DNA of 64,000 bases, from positions 1 to 64,000 of the forward strand of contig CAWHYL010000007.1 in assembly GCA_963833655.1 (NCBI GenBank). Reading direction: 5' to 3'. This DNA comes from 3-1-20CM-4-69-9 sp963833655. GTDB lineage: Bacteria; Actinomycetota; Thermoleophilia; Gaiellales; Gaiellaceae. Below the pieces are notes generated by a model. It saw only the letters and a list, made by a program, of their open reading frames with translations. It was not told the DNA's origin and ran no database searches. Made by a program: the position numbers and the translations under genes. Shown in pieces: positions 32,417 to 40,593 of this stretch (position 1 is its first letter; the number at the start of each line of letters is the position of its first letter).

Positions 32417-32896
32417 TCACCCGCCTCCGCCCTTCGGCGGGGAGGCCGCAAGAGTGGCGTTCAGGCCCCGGACCAGTGCTTCCTTGTCAGCCGCGCTGAG
32501 GCGCGCGTTCGAGTGCAGGATCGTGTAGAACCACGGCGGCATCGACCCGCCTCGAATCGCTTCAGCCAGGTCGCCGGCGCCGACGTCCTGGGCTCGGTTC
32601 CATTCCGAGAAGTTGAAGTTGCCGCGCCCGCCGTCGACGTCGCGCTGCACCAGCCACGACGCCGGGGCCACGTTCGAGTACCAGCGCCACTTCGTCAGAT
32701 TGCTGTGGCAGTCGAAGCAGGCCCGCGCGGCGAGCGCGCGCGTCTGCGGCGAGTCCCACTTCGGCTCCATCGTCACCGGCGGATTCGAGTGGTTCCGGCC
32801 GTACGGGACAACCTGGATCAGCACGAACAACACGAATGCGCCGACCGCCCCCCATAACAGGACACGGCGCCTGCCCGTCATACGGAGACGTCGCAC
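32417..32896 (-). CDS. membrane-anchored haem-binding protein (CxxCH)
   Basis: The 159-residue protein has one N-terminal membrane helix (RVLLWGAVGAFVLFVLIQVV) and a periplasm-facing domain with the c-type haem motif CFDCH (residues 60-64) and the downstream region EWNRAQDVGAGDLAEAIRGG, then SMPPWFY, which supplies a methionine ligand candidate. This is the haem-binding domain (Haem_bd) pattern of small electron carriers and sensors. The start is a GTG with GGAGG eight bases upstream. No partner oxidase or kinase is beside it. Confidence 0.82.
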   Translation of the reverse strand: MRRLRMTGRRRVLLWGAVGAFVLFVLIQVVPYGRNHSNPPVTMEPKWDSPQTRALAARACFDCHSNLTKWRWYSNVAPASWLVQRDVDGGRGNFNFSEWNRAQDVGAGDLAEAIRGGSMPPWFYTILHSNARLSAADKEALVRGLNATLAASPPKGGGG

Positions 32897-33088
32897 AACC
32901 GCATCCTCCGGGCGACGAGACTCTCGGGCATCGGAACAGCCCCGCGAGAGCCTGCGGCAAACTACGGAGCCGACGGCGAACCGGTCCAGATCTTGGTCGA
33001 TCGCTTCAAATTCCTTGCCAAGCCTTGCCCCGACGCTTCCTCTATGCGGCGTAAAACAAGCGCATCAACGAACGAAAGGAGCACCACG

Positions 33089-33328
33089 ATGCGCAAGCTT
33101 TCCGCCTCGATCCTCGCCACTGCCGCACTCGCCGGCGGCGCCTTCAGCGGCGTCGCCGTCGCAGCCTCGTCGCCCTCCCACGCCGCCGAGCGGGCGTCGC
33201 TCGACCGCAACGCGGGTACGCGCGATCGCAGCCAACACAACCGTCGGCCAGAGTCGCCCAGCCGCGACCGCGGAAGCCGCGACCGTTCCGCTCACGAGCG
33301 GCAGCACGCGGAGACGCATCGGGGCTGA
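33089..33328 (+). CDS. small secreted Arg/Ser-rich protein
   Basis: The 79-residue protein begins with a clean signal peptide (MRKLSASILATAALAGGAFS then GVAVAASS). The rest is rich in Arg, Ser, Asp and His (ERASLDRNAGTRDRSQHNRR), with no cysteine and no fold that I recognise. AAAGGAG precedes the ATG. After export it would be an unstructured, highly charged peptide; binding to cell-wall polymer or nucleic acid is possible but not shown. Confidence 0.65.
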   Translation: MRKLSASILATAALAGGAFSGVAVAASSPSHAAERASLDRNAGTRDRSQHNRRPESPSRDRGSRDRSAHERQHAETHRG

Positions 33329-33384
33329 TCCGCGACGAGCGCCCGGGTCGTACCACGTCGCACGCCACGCCCCCTCCTCACATT

Positions 33385-33426
33385 CATGGTAAGGAGGGGG
33401 TCTCCGCTTCGAGTCCGGAAGAGGGC
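33385..33426 (+). repeat. tRNA-Thr 3'-half copy (possible attachment-site remnant)
   Basis: These 42 bases equal the 3' part of the tRNA-Thr(GGT) gene, from the anticodon loop to the acceptor end, with one mismatch (41 of 42). The 5' half is absent. Integrases commonly copy such 3' ends as attachment sites. The orientation is opposite to the tRNA gene at 14350-14421, so the two are inverted rather than direct repeats. Confidence 0.85.
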
Positions 33427-33473
33427 GTCAGTGGCGAGTCGTCTCTGGTAGAGCGTGCATCTGTGCCCGCCGG

Positions 33474-34208
33474 CTAGTCAGCGTCAAGCTCGAGCACGAC
33501 CTTGCCACGCTTCCCGCGGGCCGCGACTCGCTCGAACGCCGCACGGGCCTCCGTGAGCGGAAAGACCGAGTCGACCTCCGCGCGAAGCTCACCTGCGTCC
33601 ACGAGCGCTGTCAACTCCGTCAGTTGCTCGTGGTTGGGTTCGACGATGAAGTAGATCGCGCCCGGTATCTCCTCTGCGATCGTGACCACGCGCTCGCCGG
33701 CGGGAACCTCGCCGCCACGGGTGTCGAAGACCAGATCGACCGGCCCGCTCTCCACTACCGTTGCCCCGGCGTGTCGCGCAAGCTGGACGGCGATGTGCCC
33801 AACCCCGCCCGAGGCGCCCGTGACCAGCACCCGCTCGCCTCGGGCGAGCCGCCCGTGCACAAACAATGCTTGCCAGGCGGTCAGCCCGCCCATCGGCAGA
33901 GCTGCCGCCTCGACGTGGCTCAGCCGCAACGGCTTCGGTGCAAGCACCTCCGCCGGAACGACGGCGTACTCGGCAGCCGCGCCGTCGCGATCGAAAGGGG
34001 TCAGCGCATAGACCTCGTCACCGCTGTCGACGACGACGCCCGAAAGCTCGTACGACGGCGTCGCCGGCAGTCGATCGACGGGCCACTCCAGCTCGCCACG
34101 CGTAATCGCCGCAGCATGCACGCGCACCAGCACCTCACCCGCATCCGGCGACGGCGTCTCGATCTCCTCAACCTTCAAGCCGTCATCGCGCAGCCGCGCC
34201 GCTAGCAC
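33474..34208 (-). CDS. MDR-family NAD(P)H oxidoreductase (quinone-oxidoreductase-like)
   Basis: The protein of about 244 residues has the GroES-like N-terminal domain (LKVEEIETPSPDAGEVLVRV, LPATPSYELSGVVV) and the Rossmann coenzyme domain (GERVLVTGASGGVGHIAVQL). It lacks the structural and catalytic zinc cysteines, so it belongs to the zinc-independent quinone oxidoreductase branch. The coenzyme domain is shorter than usual. I chose GTG 34208 because the family start MxAARLRDDG aligns there; a frame with an earlier ATG runs to 34349. Same orientation as the next paralogue, 171 bases apart. Confidence 0.8.
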   Translation of the reverse strand: MLAARLRDDGLKVEEIETPSPDAGEVLVRVHAAAITRGELEWPVDRLPATPSYELSGVVVDSGDEVYALTPFDRDGAAAEYAVVPAEVLAPKPLRLSHVEAAALPMGGLTAWQALFVHGRLARGERVLVTGASGGVGHIAVQLARHAGATVVESGPVDLVFDTRGGEVPAGERVVTIAEEIPGAIYFIVEPNHEQLTELTALVDAGELRAEVDSVFPLTEARAAFERVAARGKRGKVVLELDAD

Positions 34209-34379
34209 ACCGCCCCCCTGCTGCCGCTGTTGGACGTCGTTCCTCAGGAGATCTTGCCAGCTGGCACCTCCTACTCGGAGACGGCGCCTGCGCCCGCGTT
34301 CCGGCATGACGCCTGGGGAGTTAGCTCCAGCCCGCTGGACTGCGCGCACCGGGACTCGCGCAACTCGCGCGCGGCCAGG

Positions 34380-35312
34380 TTAGGTTCGGAGTGACAGGAC
34401 GATCGCGCCGTCCGCTCCCGCGACGACCTCGCGCAGTGCTTGTGCCGCCTGTTCGAGCGGACGGACGGACGCGATCGGCACGCTCAGGGTGCCGCAGGCG
34501 AGCAGCTCCGCGAGTGCTGACAGCTGCCGACCGTCGGGTCGGACGTAGACGTCGGATACGGCGACGCCCCGTTCCTCCCGCGGCGGGTCGCCCGTAATCG
34601 TGGCGAGGCGGCCGCCGTCGGCCACAGCCTTCAACGTGGTGGCCGCCAGCCCGCGGGCAGCGTTGACGGCCTTGGGGGAACCGCCGCCGGTGATCTCCCG
34701 AACGAGCGCAGGCCAGTCGCCGTGGTAGTCGAGCACCTCCGACGCGCCGTAGGCGCGGACGCGCGCGGCCTTGTTCGCGCTCGCGGTCGCGATCACGCGG
34801 GCGCCGCGAGCTGCGGCAAGCTGGACGAGCAGGCCACCCGTGACTCCGCCGGCTCCGTTGACGACGACCCAGCCGCCGCTCTCGATCCCGAGAGCCTCGT
34901 CGAGTGCCTGCGCCGCGGTGAGCGCAGGAATCGGAAACGCTCCACTGGCCTCCCAGGACACCGCCCGCGGCCGGGGCGCGACGGTCACCGCCGGCGCCAG
35001 CACCCTGCCCGCCCACGTTCCGTGACGCCGGAGCGGCAGCGGATGTGTCATCACCTCGTCCCCTTCGCGCACCCCGGCCACACGAGAGCCGACGGCTACG
35101 ACCGTCCCGGCCGCCTCCGTCCCGAGCGCCATCGGAGCCCGGCCGCCGAGCTGCCAGCTGCCGATCCTGACAAGCTCGTCCCAATTGCCGATGCCGGCGG
35201 CGGCGACGTCGAGCAGGACCTCGTCTGCGGCAGGCGGCGCCGGCTCGTCCACCTCGAAGATCTCGACGGGCTCGCCGCGTGCCGTGATCCCGGCCACTCG
35301 CATCCTGTTCAA
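34380..35312 (-). CDS. MDR-family NAD(P)H oxidoreductase
   Basis: This 310-residue enzyme has the complete MDR layout: a GroES-like domain (PPAADEVLLDVAAAGIGNWD, ALGTEAAGTVVAVGSRVAGV) and a Rossmann domain with GGWVVVNGAGGVTGGLLVQL. No zinc-binding cysteines or histidines are seen, in keeping with zeta-crystallin-like quinone oxidoreductases that reduce quinones or enones with NADPH. It is a paralogue of the gene at 33474 and may share its transcript. Confidence 0.85.
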   Translation of the reverse strand: MNRMRVAGITARGEPVEIFEVDEPAPPAADEVLLDVAAAGIGNWDELVRIGSWQLGGRAPMALGTEAAGTVVAVGSRVAGVREGDEVMTHPLPLRRHGTWAGRVLAPAVTVAPRPRAVSWEASGAFPIPALTAAQALDEALGIESGGWVVVNGAGGVTGGLLVQLAAARGARVIATASANKAARVRAYGASEVLDYHGDWPALVREITGGGSPKAVNAARGLAATTLKAVADGGRLATITGDPPREERGVAVSDVYVRPDGRQLSALAELLACGTLSVPIASVRPLEQAAQALREVVAGADGAIVLSLRT

Positions 35313-35472
35313 CGAACGTTAGTGGCGTCGCGAGCGGACGACAGATGACTTGACCGGGCGAACGGCAGGGCCGAAACGGCCCGATTGCCGCCGGGAAGGA
35401 GGTCGCGCGTCGCGTCTTCCCGCGCCACGTTCACGCTCTCGGTTCGAAGGCCGCGCGAGCATTCTCGGCAGC

Positions 35473-35502
35473 GGGAGGGCGGCCGGTTTCGGCCGCCCTC
35501 CC
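35473..35502 (-). terminator. strong hairpin after the secreted-protein remnant
   Basis: GGGAGGGCGGCCG pairs perfectly with CGGCCGCCCTCCC around a GTTT loop (13 base pairs). It lies 23 bases beyond the stop of the frame at 35525. Confidence 0.75.
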
Positions 35503-35524
35503 GTCAGCGCCTGGCTGGGTCCCG

Positions 35525-35905
35525 CTACGTCAGCGCGGGAACGACCAGATCCGCGCAAAAGTCACCCCCGTCTCCCGGGAGGTGGCGAGGCGGCTGGAAG
35601 ATCACGTCGGTCCTGATGTACCCGTCGACGTCCGGATTCGCATTGGCCAACCCACCGGCAGGCATCTGGAAGACGTCCGCGACCACGGAGTGCCCGGCGC
35701 CGAGGTTCTGCGTCAACTCGCCGCCGTTCGGCGTCTTGGTCCGGATGCCCGATCCAGAGTGCTCGTCCACCACGCTGTAAGTGCCGTCGCCGTTGTCGAC
35801 GAGGGAGACCTTGTCCGAGCCGGTTGCGAGGAACTCGACTCCCTTGCCCGTCGCGTCGGAGATGAACGTGGACGAGCCGCTGAAGTGACGCGTAGAGCAG
35901 AGCGA
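35525..35905 (-). pseudogene. C-terminal remnant of an extracellular beta-rich protein
   Basis: The minus strand reads TFISDATGKGVEFLATGSDK, VSLVDNGDGTYSVVDEHSGS then GIRTKTPNGGELTQNLGAGH and a stop at 35525. The strand-turn character, with Gly/Asn/Asp turns, looks like the end of a secreted protein. The frame is open upstream for some 15 codons into the end of the amidotransferase gene without a start codon or signal peptide. The N-terminus has been lost. A perfect 13-bp hairpin follows, so the 3' end is original. Confidence 0.5.
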
Positions 35906-35955
35906 GCAACGCGTTGCCGCGCCGAAGCGCCCGGTCGTCCACAGTCCCGGTCCGA

Positions 35956-36795
35956 CTATGCGACGTGCGCGGGTACGACCGGTTGGAACGGGTGCAGCTC
36001 GTCCTGGCCGGGCTGGACGATCCCGTAGCTCGCCTCGGGCACTTCGTTCCAGACGCCGGGTAGATCGCCGAGCGGCTCCGAGACCACCACCCGGGTCTCG
36101 TCGTCGAAGAGGCCGAGGCGCTCGTCGTCGGGGTAAAGCGCCTTGAGCGTCTCGTACTTACTCGAGAAGAAGAGCGAGCGCGACTTTCCCTCGCTCGAAT
36201 AGCGAAATGCCCACAACCGCTCGCCGTCCGTCGTCACGATCGTCCCCTGGAACGGGAACTCGACGTCGTGCTGGTGACCGACCTCCTCGACCAGCCCGAG
36301 CGTGCGGGCGACCGCCGCGGGCGGATCCTCGTCGAGGCCGAGCGTCAACGCGAGGAAGAAGAGCACCTCCGAGTCGGTCGTGCCCTCGATGAACGGATAG
36401 AGCTCAGGATCGACCGCGAGCACGAGGTCGCGCTTCACCTGCAGCCAATCCGACACCACGCCGTTGTGCGCCCACAGCCACTTGCCGTGACCGAAGGGAT
36501 GGCAGTTCGTCTGCTGCACCGGCGTTCCCGTCGTCGCACGGACGTGGGCGATGAAGAGGTGGGACTCGACGTGGCCGGCGAGCTGACGCAGGTTGCGGTC
36601 GTTCCAGGCCGGTTCCATGCTCTTGAAGGTGCCCGGCCCGTACCGGCTGTACCAGCCGATCCCGAAGCCGTCCCCGTTCGTCGGCTCGGCGCCCATACGC
36701 GACTCGAGGCTCTGCTCGATCAGGGAGTGCTGCGGCCCGTAGAGGACCTTGTCCATCAGGACCGGCTTTCCGGAATACGCGAGCCAACGACACAT
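35956..36795 (-). CDS. class II glutamine amidotransferase
   Basis: The 279-residue protein starts MCRWLAYSGKPVLM; Cys2 becomes the N-terminal nucleophile after loss of Met1, as in Ntn-hydrolase glutamine amidotransferases. Conserved pieces are GDGFGIGWY, HLFIAHVRATTGTPVQQTNC, HPFGHGKWLWAHNG and TDSEVLFFL. The enzyme would release ammonia from glutamine or cleave a gamma-glutamyl bond, as EgtC does in ergothioneine synthesis. No egtB or egtD gene is nearby, so the substrate remains open. Confidence 0.9.
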   Translation of the reverse strand: MCRWLAYSGKPVLMDKVLYGPQHSLIEQSLESRMGAEPTNGDGFGIGWYSRYGPGTFKSMEPAWNDRNLRQLAGHVESHLFIAHVRATTGTPVQQTNCHPFGHGKWLWAHNGVVSDWLQVKRDLVLAVDPELYPFIEGTTDSEVLFFLALTLGLDEDPPAAVARTLGLVEEVGHQHDVEFPFQGTIVTTDGERLWAFRYSSEGKSRSLFFSSKYETLKALYPDDERLGLFDDETRVVVSEPLGDLPGVWNEVPEASYGIVQPGQDELHPFQPVVPAHVA

Positions 36796-36986
36796 GTTCC
36801 GTCTCCCTTCTGGTATTCACGCGGAGAGAAGCGCGAGCGTTCGCTCGCACGCACTTCCGGTAGGTGTAGTCGGTTCTAGCACCGGCCGGGCGCGCACACA
36901 ACGCATTCACCCAGGTGAATCGGCTCCGACCGCAGCGGCTGGCCCTAGTCCCCCCTTTGACCGCCCGCAGTCCCTAGAGTCGTGCA

Positions 36987-38585
36987 GTGCGCAAGTGGTT
37001 GCCACTCATAATCCTCGCGGCAGCCCAGTTCATCATGGTGCTCGACTCGAGCGTGATGAACGTCTCGATCTCGCAGATCGCCAACGACCTGAGCACGACG
37101 ATCACCGGCGTGCAGAGCGCGATCACGTTGTACACGCTCGTGATGGCGGCGTTCATGCTCGTCGGCGCGAAGCTCGGCGACATCCTGGGACGCGACAAGG
37201 CCTTTGGCCTGGGTCTGGCGGTGTACGGGCTCGGCTCGCTGACGACGTCGCTCAGCCCGAACCTCACGGTGTTGCTGCTCGGCTGGTCGTGCATCGAAGG
37301 GCTCGGCGCTGTGCTGGTGATCCCGGCGATCGCGGCCCTGACCGCGGCGAACTACGAAGGCAAGGATCGCGCGTTCGCCTACGGGATGATCGGCGGCGCC
37401 GCCGGGGCGGCGATCGCGGCCGGCCCGCTGATCGGCGGCTACGTGACGACGACCTGGAGCTGGCGGTACGTCTTCGTCGGCGAGGTCGTTGTCGTGCTCC
37501 TGGTGCTTGCCGTCCACCGTCGCATGAAGCGCGCGCCGAAGCCCGAGCACCCGCCGAAGCTGGACTACGGTGGAGCAGCGCTCTCGGCGATTGCGCTCGG
37601 CCTGATCGTCTTCGGGATCCTCAAGAGCAGTGTCTGGGGCTGGATCAGGCCGATCGACGCCCCGACGATCAGCGGGCACGAGATCACACCGCTCGGATTC
37701 TCGGTGGTGCCGTTCCTGCTCGCCGGCGGCTTCGTCGTCCTCAGCTCCTTCTTCGCGTGGGAGGAGCGCCGCGAGCAGCACGGTAGGAGCACGCTCCTCA
37801 ACCGCGCGCTCCTGAAGATCGAGACGTTGCGCGCCGGGCTCTCGTGCCTCTGCTCGCAGCAGTTGATCGTGATGGGCACCTTCTTCGTCCTGCCGGTGTA
37901 CCTGCAGGTCGTGCTCGGCTTCGACGCCTTCGAGACCGGCAAGCGCCTGTTTCCGATGTCCGTCTCGATGCTGGCTGCTGCGCTGATCGGGCCGAAGGTG
38001 GCACCGCGGCTCGGACCGCGCTTCGTCGTCCAGGTCGGCCTCGGCGCGATGGCGATCGCAGCGCTCGTCCTCGTCGGAACGATCGACGTGAAGCTGAACG
38101 GAGCGTCCTTCGCGGTGTCGCTGGTCTTCTTCGGGATCGGCGCCGGGCTCCTGATGTCGCAGCTCGGCAACGTGATCATGTCCTCGGTGCCGCCGGACGA
38201 GACGAACGAGGCCGGGGGGCTTCAGGGGACGGCACAGAACCTCGGCGCATCCCTCGGCACCGCGCTGATCGGCTCCGTCCTCCTGCTCGGGCTGCTGAAC
38301 GGGTTCAACTCGCGTATCGAGGAGAACCCCGCTCTGTCCCGCGACGCGAAGGACCAGATTGCGGCGGCCACCGAGACCGGCATCCCCATTGTGACGACCG
38401 ACCAGGCATACCAGTCCCTGCGCGACGGCGGGTTGTCTCCCGCCGACGCGACCGCCGTGACCAACGACTACGCCGATGCGCAGCTCGACGCGTTGAAGAC
38501 CTCTATGCTCGCGGTCGCGCTCCTCGCCGTGCTCTCGCTCTGGCTCACTCGCCGGTTACCGGGGAAGCCCGTACAAGCCGCCTAG
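36987..38585 (+). CDS. DHA2-type MFS exporter
   Basis: This 532-residue membrane protein has about 14 hydrophobic segments. FIMVLDSSVMNVSISQIAND in helix 1, GAKLGDILGRDKAFGLGLAV after helix 2 and EGLGAVLVIPAIAALTAANY around helix 4 mark the DHA2 drug:proton antiporter branch. The start is a GTG. It carries an unusually long loop before the final helix (RIEENPALSRDAKDQIAAAT and following), as in EmrB-like relatives with extracytoplasmic insertions. No regulator is adjacent. Confidence 0.88.
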   Translation: MRKWLPLIILAAAQFIMVLDSSVMNVSISQIANDLSTTITGVQSAITLYTLVMAAFMLVGAKLGDILGRDKAFGLGLAVYGLGSLTTSLSPNLTVLLLGWSCIEGLGAVLVIPAIAALTAANYEGKDRAFAYGMIGGAAGAAIAAGPLIGGYVTTTWSWRYVFVGEVVVVLLVLAVHRRMKRAPKPEHPPKLDYGGAALSAIALGLIVFGILKSSVWGWIRPIDAPTISGHEITPLGFSVVPFLLAGGFVVLSSFFAWEERREQHGRSTLLNRALLKIETLRAGLSCLCSQQLIVMGTFFVLPVYLQVVLGFDAFETGKRLFPMSVSMLAAALIGPKVAPRLGPRFVVQVGLGAMAIAALVLVGTIDVKLNGASFAVSLVFFGIGAGLLMSQLGNVIMSSVPPDETNEAGGLQGTAQNLGASLGTALIGSVLLLGLLNGFNSRIEENPALSRDAKDQIAAATETGIPIVTTDQAYQSLRDGGLSPADATAVTNDYADAQLDALKTSMLAVALLAVLSLWLTRRLPGKPVQAA

Positions 38586-38648
38586 TACCGGGCGCCCAGT
38601 CACATCACGTGCGGGTTTGTTGTTTCACGCGCGCGCGCGAATACCAGA

Positions 38649-38891
38649 TCACGCCAAACTCGGCAAGAGGTAGCCGACGAGCAAGGCAGTACAGGTGCAT
38701 TCCCTTGCCGACGCCGGGGCGCCGGCGCGAGCCATCGCAGCGGCCAGCGTCGCCGCCGCCACGAGGAAGAGCGCTGCGAGCAGCACCCGGACAAGCGCCT
38801 CCCGCCCAGCCGGGCGGCGTACGAGCCGTGTCCTCGCCTCCGTCAGACGCTGCTCGAGCAGGGGATCGACTGCCGCAACTGCGGTCCGCAT
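38649..38891 (-). pseudogene. possible N-terminal fragment of a membrane protein
   Basis: The 80-residue frame has a cytosolic helical start (AVDPLLEQRLTEARTRLVRR) and one or two membrane segments (LVRVLLAALFLVAAATLAAA). It ends abruptly after the second hydrophobic stretch. No ribosome site precedes it and no domain follows. It may be the start of a lost gene, or chance. Confidence 0.3.
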
Positions 38892-39191
38892 CCACCGAAT
38901 ATCGGCAAATCAGCCGCGTCAGCTGAGCCTAGTCGCCGTCAAAGCTGACCATCGCTGACGGAGCGTTTTGTGGAGCTCCGTCTGCCTGACGGCCTCGTTT
39001 GTTCAGCCGGTGATCACGACACTGCGGCGGCTGCATTGGTCGTCGCCGGCTGCAGGCGGAAGGAGGCGACGGCCGCGCGGAAGATCTTCTGTGACATGCC
39101 GGCCTCCCTGGTCTCCGGCACAACTTGAGCTTCGTCGTCGGGCGGCCACGCTGGTGACGGTGGCGGCGCCGAGAAGGGTGAGGTTCATTGC

Positions 39192-39367
39192 CGCGAAGCC
39201 CCGCGCGGGGCGAGATGCAGCCCGGGGCGGGGCTTCGCGTGACGAACGGAGTGCACCCCGCTCGGGTGAAGGAGCGAAGGGCTCCGGCCCCCTAGATCGG
39301 GAGCCCTTCGCGGTCGAGGTGAGCGAGCACCCCTGCTCGACCCGCTGCCTGCCTCCCCCGCAGGCAG
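39192..39367. other. cluster of three GC-rich hairpins
   Basis: CGCGAAGCCCCGC (39192-39204) pairs with 39227-39239 over 13 bases. GCGAAGGGCTCC (39274-39285) pairs with 39300-39311 over 12 bases. CTGCCTGC (39345-39352) pairs with 39360-39367. No flanking gene end explains all three. They could be a structured RNA or degenerate palindromic repeats. Confidence 0.5.
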
Positions 39368-39666
39368 CAGATCAAGGCCGGTAGATGTCGAGTTGCGGAA
39401 TTCCAGTTCTCAGCCCTTCCAGCAGAACGTGGTACGTCACCGACCAGCGTGTCTGAGGTCGGCCAGAATCGCGCTCCAACCCGCTTTGCTGAGGGCGGAC
39501 CTTTCGCGGCACCGATTGTTATGGCCCGCGGGGCCGTTCGCCGCGCCAGTCACTGAGGCGCGGCGCGACGACTGTACCACCGGCCCGCGGCGAAAACCGC
39601 TTCCTGCGCGCGCGCGCGGACCACAGTTCTCGCAAATAGCCGCTCTTGCGTTGCTGGGGTGTAGGT

Positions 39667-40284
39667 CTAGAGACTCGGCTCTTCCGCCGGCCGTTCGGCG
39701 AGCGGCGGCGTCAACAGCAAATGGCTGTCGACGATCGCCTGCGCCACGTCGACCACCTTCCGGCCGTTGTGCTGCGAGTGGCCGCGAAGCATCTCGAAGG
39801 CGCGATCAGGATCGACCGAGTGCCGGGCCATCAGGATGCCCTTCGCCTGCTCGATCAGCGCGCGCCGGCCAAACGCCCCCTGCAGGCTCTGGTACTCGGC
39901 GAATCGCTGCAGGGTGATGTCAATGGCGCTCTGCAGCTCTTCGGCGTCACCGTCCACGATGTATGCGAAGACGCCGCGCTTCGCAGCTTCGTGCACGTAG
40001 GCCGGATCCTTCGCGGAGAGCAACGCGATGACCGGACAGTAGGCCTCACGGACGATCTCGGTGATCAGCTCGAGCGCGTGATCGGAGCTCAGCCCGAGGC
40101 CGACAAGCGCGACGTCCGGACGTTCTCGCGCAGTGACGGCGCCGACTTCCTTGACGTAGATCTCACGCGCGATGACCTCGTGGCCGAGCCCCAGAACGAC
40201 CTGGGCGAGCAGCTCGAGGCGGTCACGCCTCTCATTCGCGATTAGCACCCGCAGGTGGTGCGGTTCGTCCTGGGTCATCTCCAC
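39667..40284 (-). CDS. ANTAR-domain regulator with a degenerate receiver
   Basis: The 205-residue protein has a receiver-like domain (residues 10-125) and a C-terminal ANTAR domain (about 142-195; LIEQAKGILMARHSVDPDRA then FEMLRGHSQHNGRKVVDVAQ). ANTAR proteins bind paired RNA hairpins and prevent transcription termination. The phosphoacceptor Asp of a normal receiver is replaced: the strand reads DVALVGLGL, with Gly at the expected position 62, so classical phosphorylation is unlikely. The gene is divergent from the GAF histidine kinase about 300 bases away. Confidence 0.88.
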   Translation of the reverse strand: MEMTQDEPHHLRVLIANERRDRLELLAQVVLGLGHEVIAREIYVKEVGAVTARERPDVALVGLGLSSDHALELITEIVREAYCPVIALLSAKDPAYVHEAAKRGVFAYIVDGDAEELQSAIDITLQRFAEYQSLQGAFGRRALIEQAKGILMARHSVDPDRAFEMLRGHSQHNGRKVVDVAQAIVDSHLLLTPPLAERPAEEPSL

Positions 40285-40421
40285 CCGGCCGAGAGCGACA
40301 GCAACGGCGGCAGTTTAGCGCGCCGACTGCCGGCTCCTCGGCCCTCTACCGGACGGTGATACCCTGCTCACGCGGCGCCTCAGCCTCCGGCGCTGCGACG
40401 CACGGGGCGGGGTCGAACGCA

Positions 40422-40521
40422 ATCGGTCCCGCAAAGGTCCATCCTGAGCGACACAGGCTGGAGCGGTACGGGCCGACCTCACGCCTGGTCGGCGATGAAG
40501 CTTCGAGCCGGGGGGACCGAT
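40422..40521 (+). ncRNA. candidate structured leader RNA upstream of the GAF histidine kinase
   Basis: ATCGGTCCC (40422-40430) pairs with GGGACCGAT (40513-40521) and encloses two hairpins: CCATCCTG/CAGGCTGG (40439-40446 with 40454-40461, one mismatch) and a perfect GCCGACC/GGTCGGC (40472-40478 with 40487-40493). Unpaired GCAAAG follows the closing helix. The start of the kinase gene is 73 bases downstream. The two-hairpin, closed-junction layout is riboswitch-like, but I cannot assign it to a known class. Confidence 0.5.
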
Positions 40522-40593
40522 GGTGGAGATACGCGTCGCCGATGACACCGGTGTCCACGGGCTCAGGCGGCAGCCTCGCCTGGTGGCCGGCCG

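Larger units (their letters stand above)
38586..39666. other. 1.1-kb intergenic region with several hairpins
   Basis: No well-supported gene. A CG tract with a flank shared with 2887-2907 lies at 38619-38639. A short membrane-protein-like fragment is at 38649-38891 on the minus strand. Three GC-rich hairpins occupy 39192-39367. A further CG tract lies at about 39607-39617. Confidence 0.5.

Noticed and set aside
14350..33426. A simple integrated element bounded by tRNA-Thr and its 3' copy
   Set aside because: The two sequences are in opposite orientation, and no integrase, relaxase or replication gene lies between them. They cannot be a plain attL/attR pair.
33474..34349. Longer start for the first MDR oxidoreductase
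   Set aside because: The first 47 residues are Arg-rich and do not align with the GroES-like domain; GTG 34208 gives the family N-terminus.
40422..40521. Cyclic di-GMP (GEMM) riboswitch
   Set aside because: GCAAAG and the 3' ACCGATGG recall the motif, but the GNRA-capped first helix and the second ACGCAAAG joining sequence are absent.
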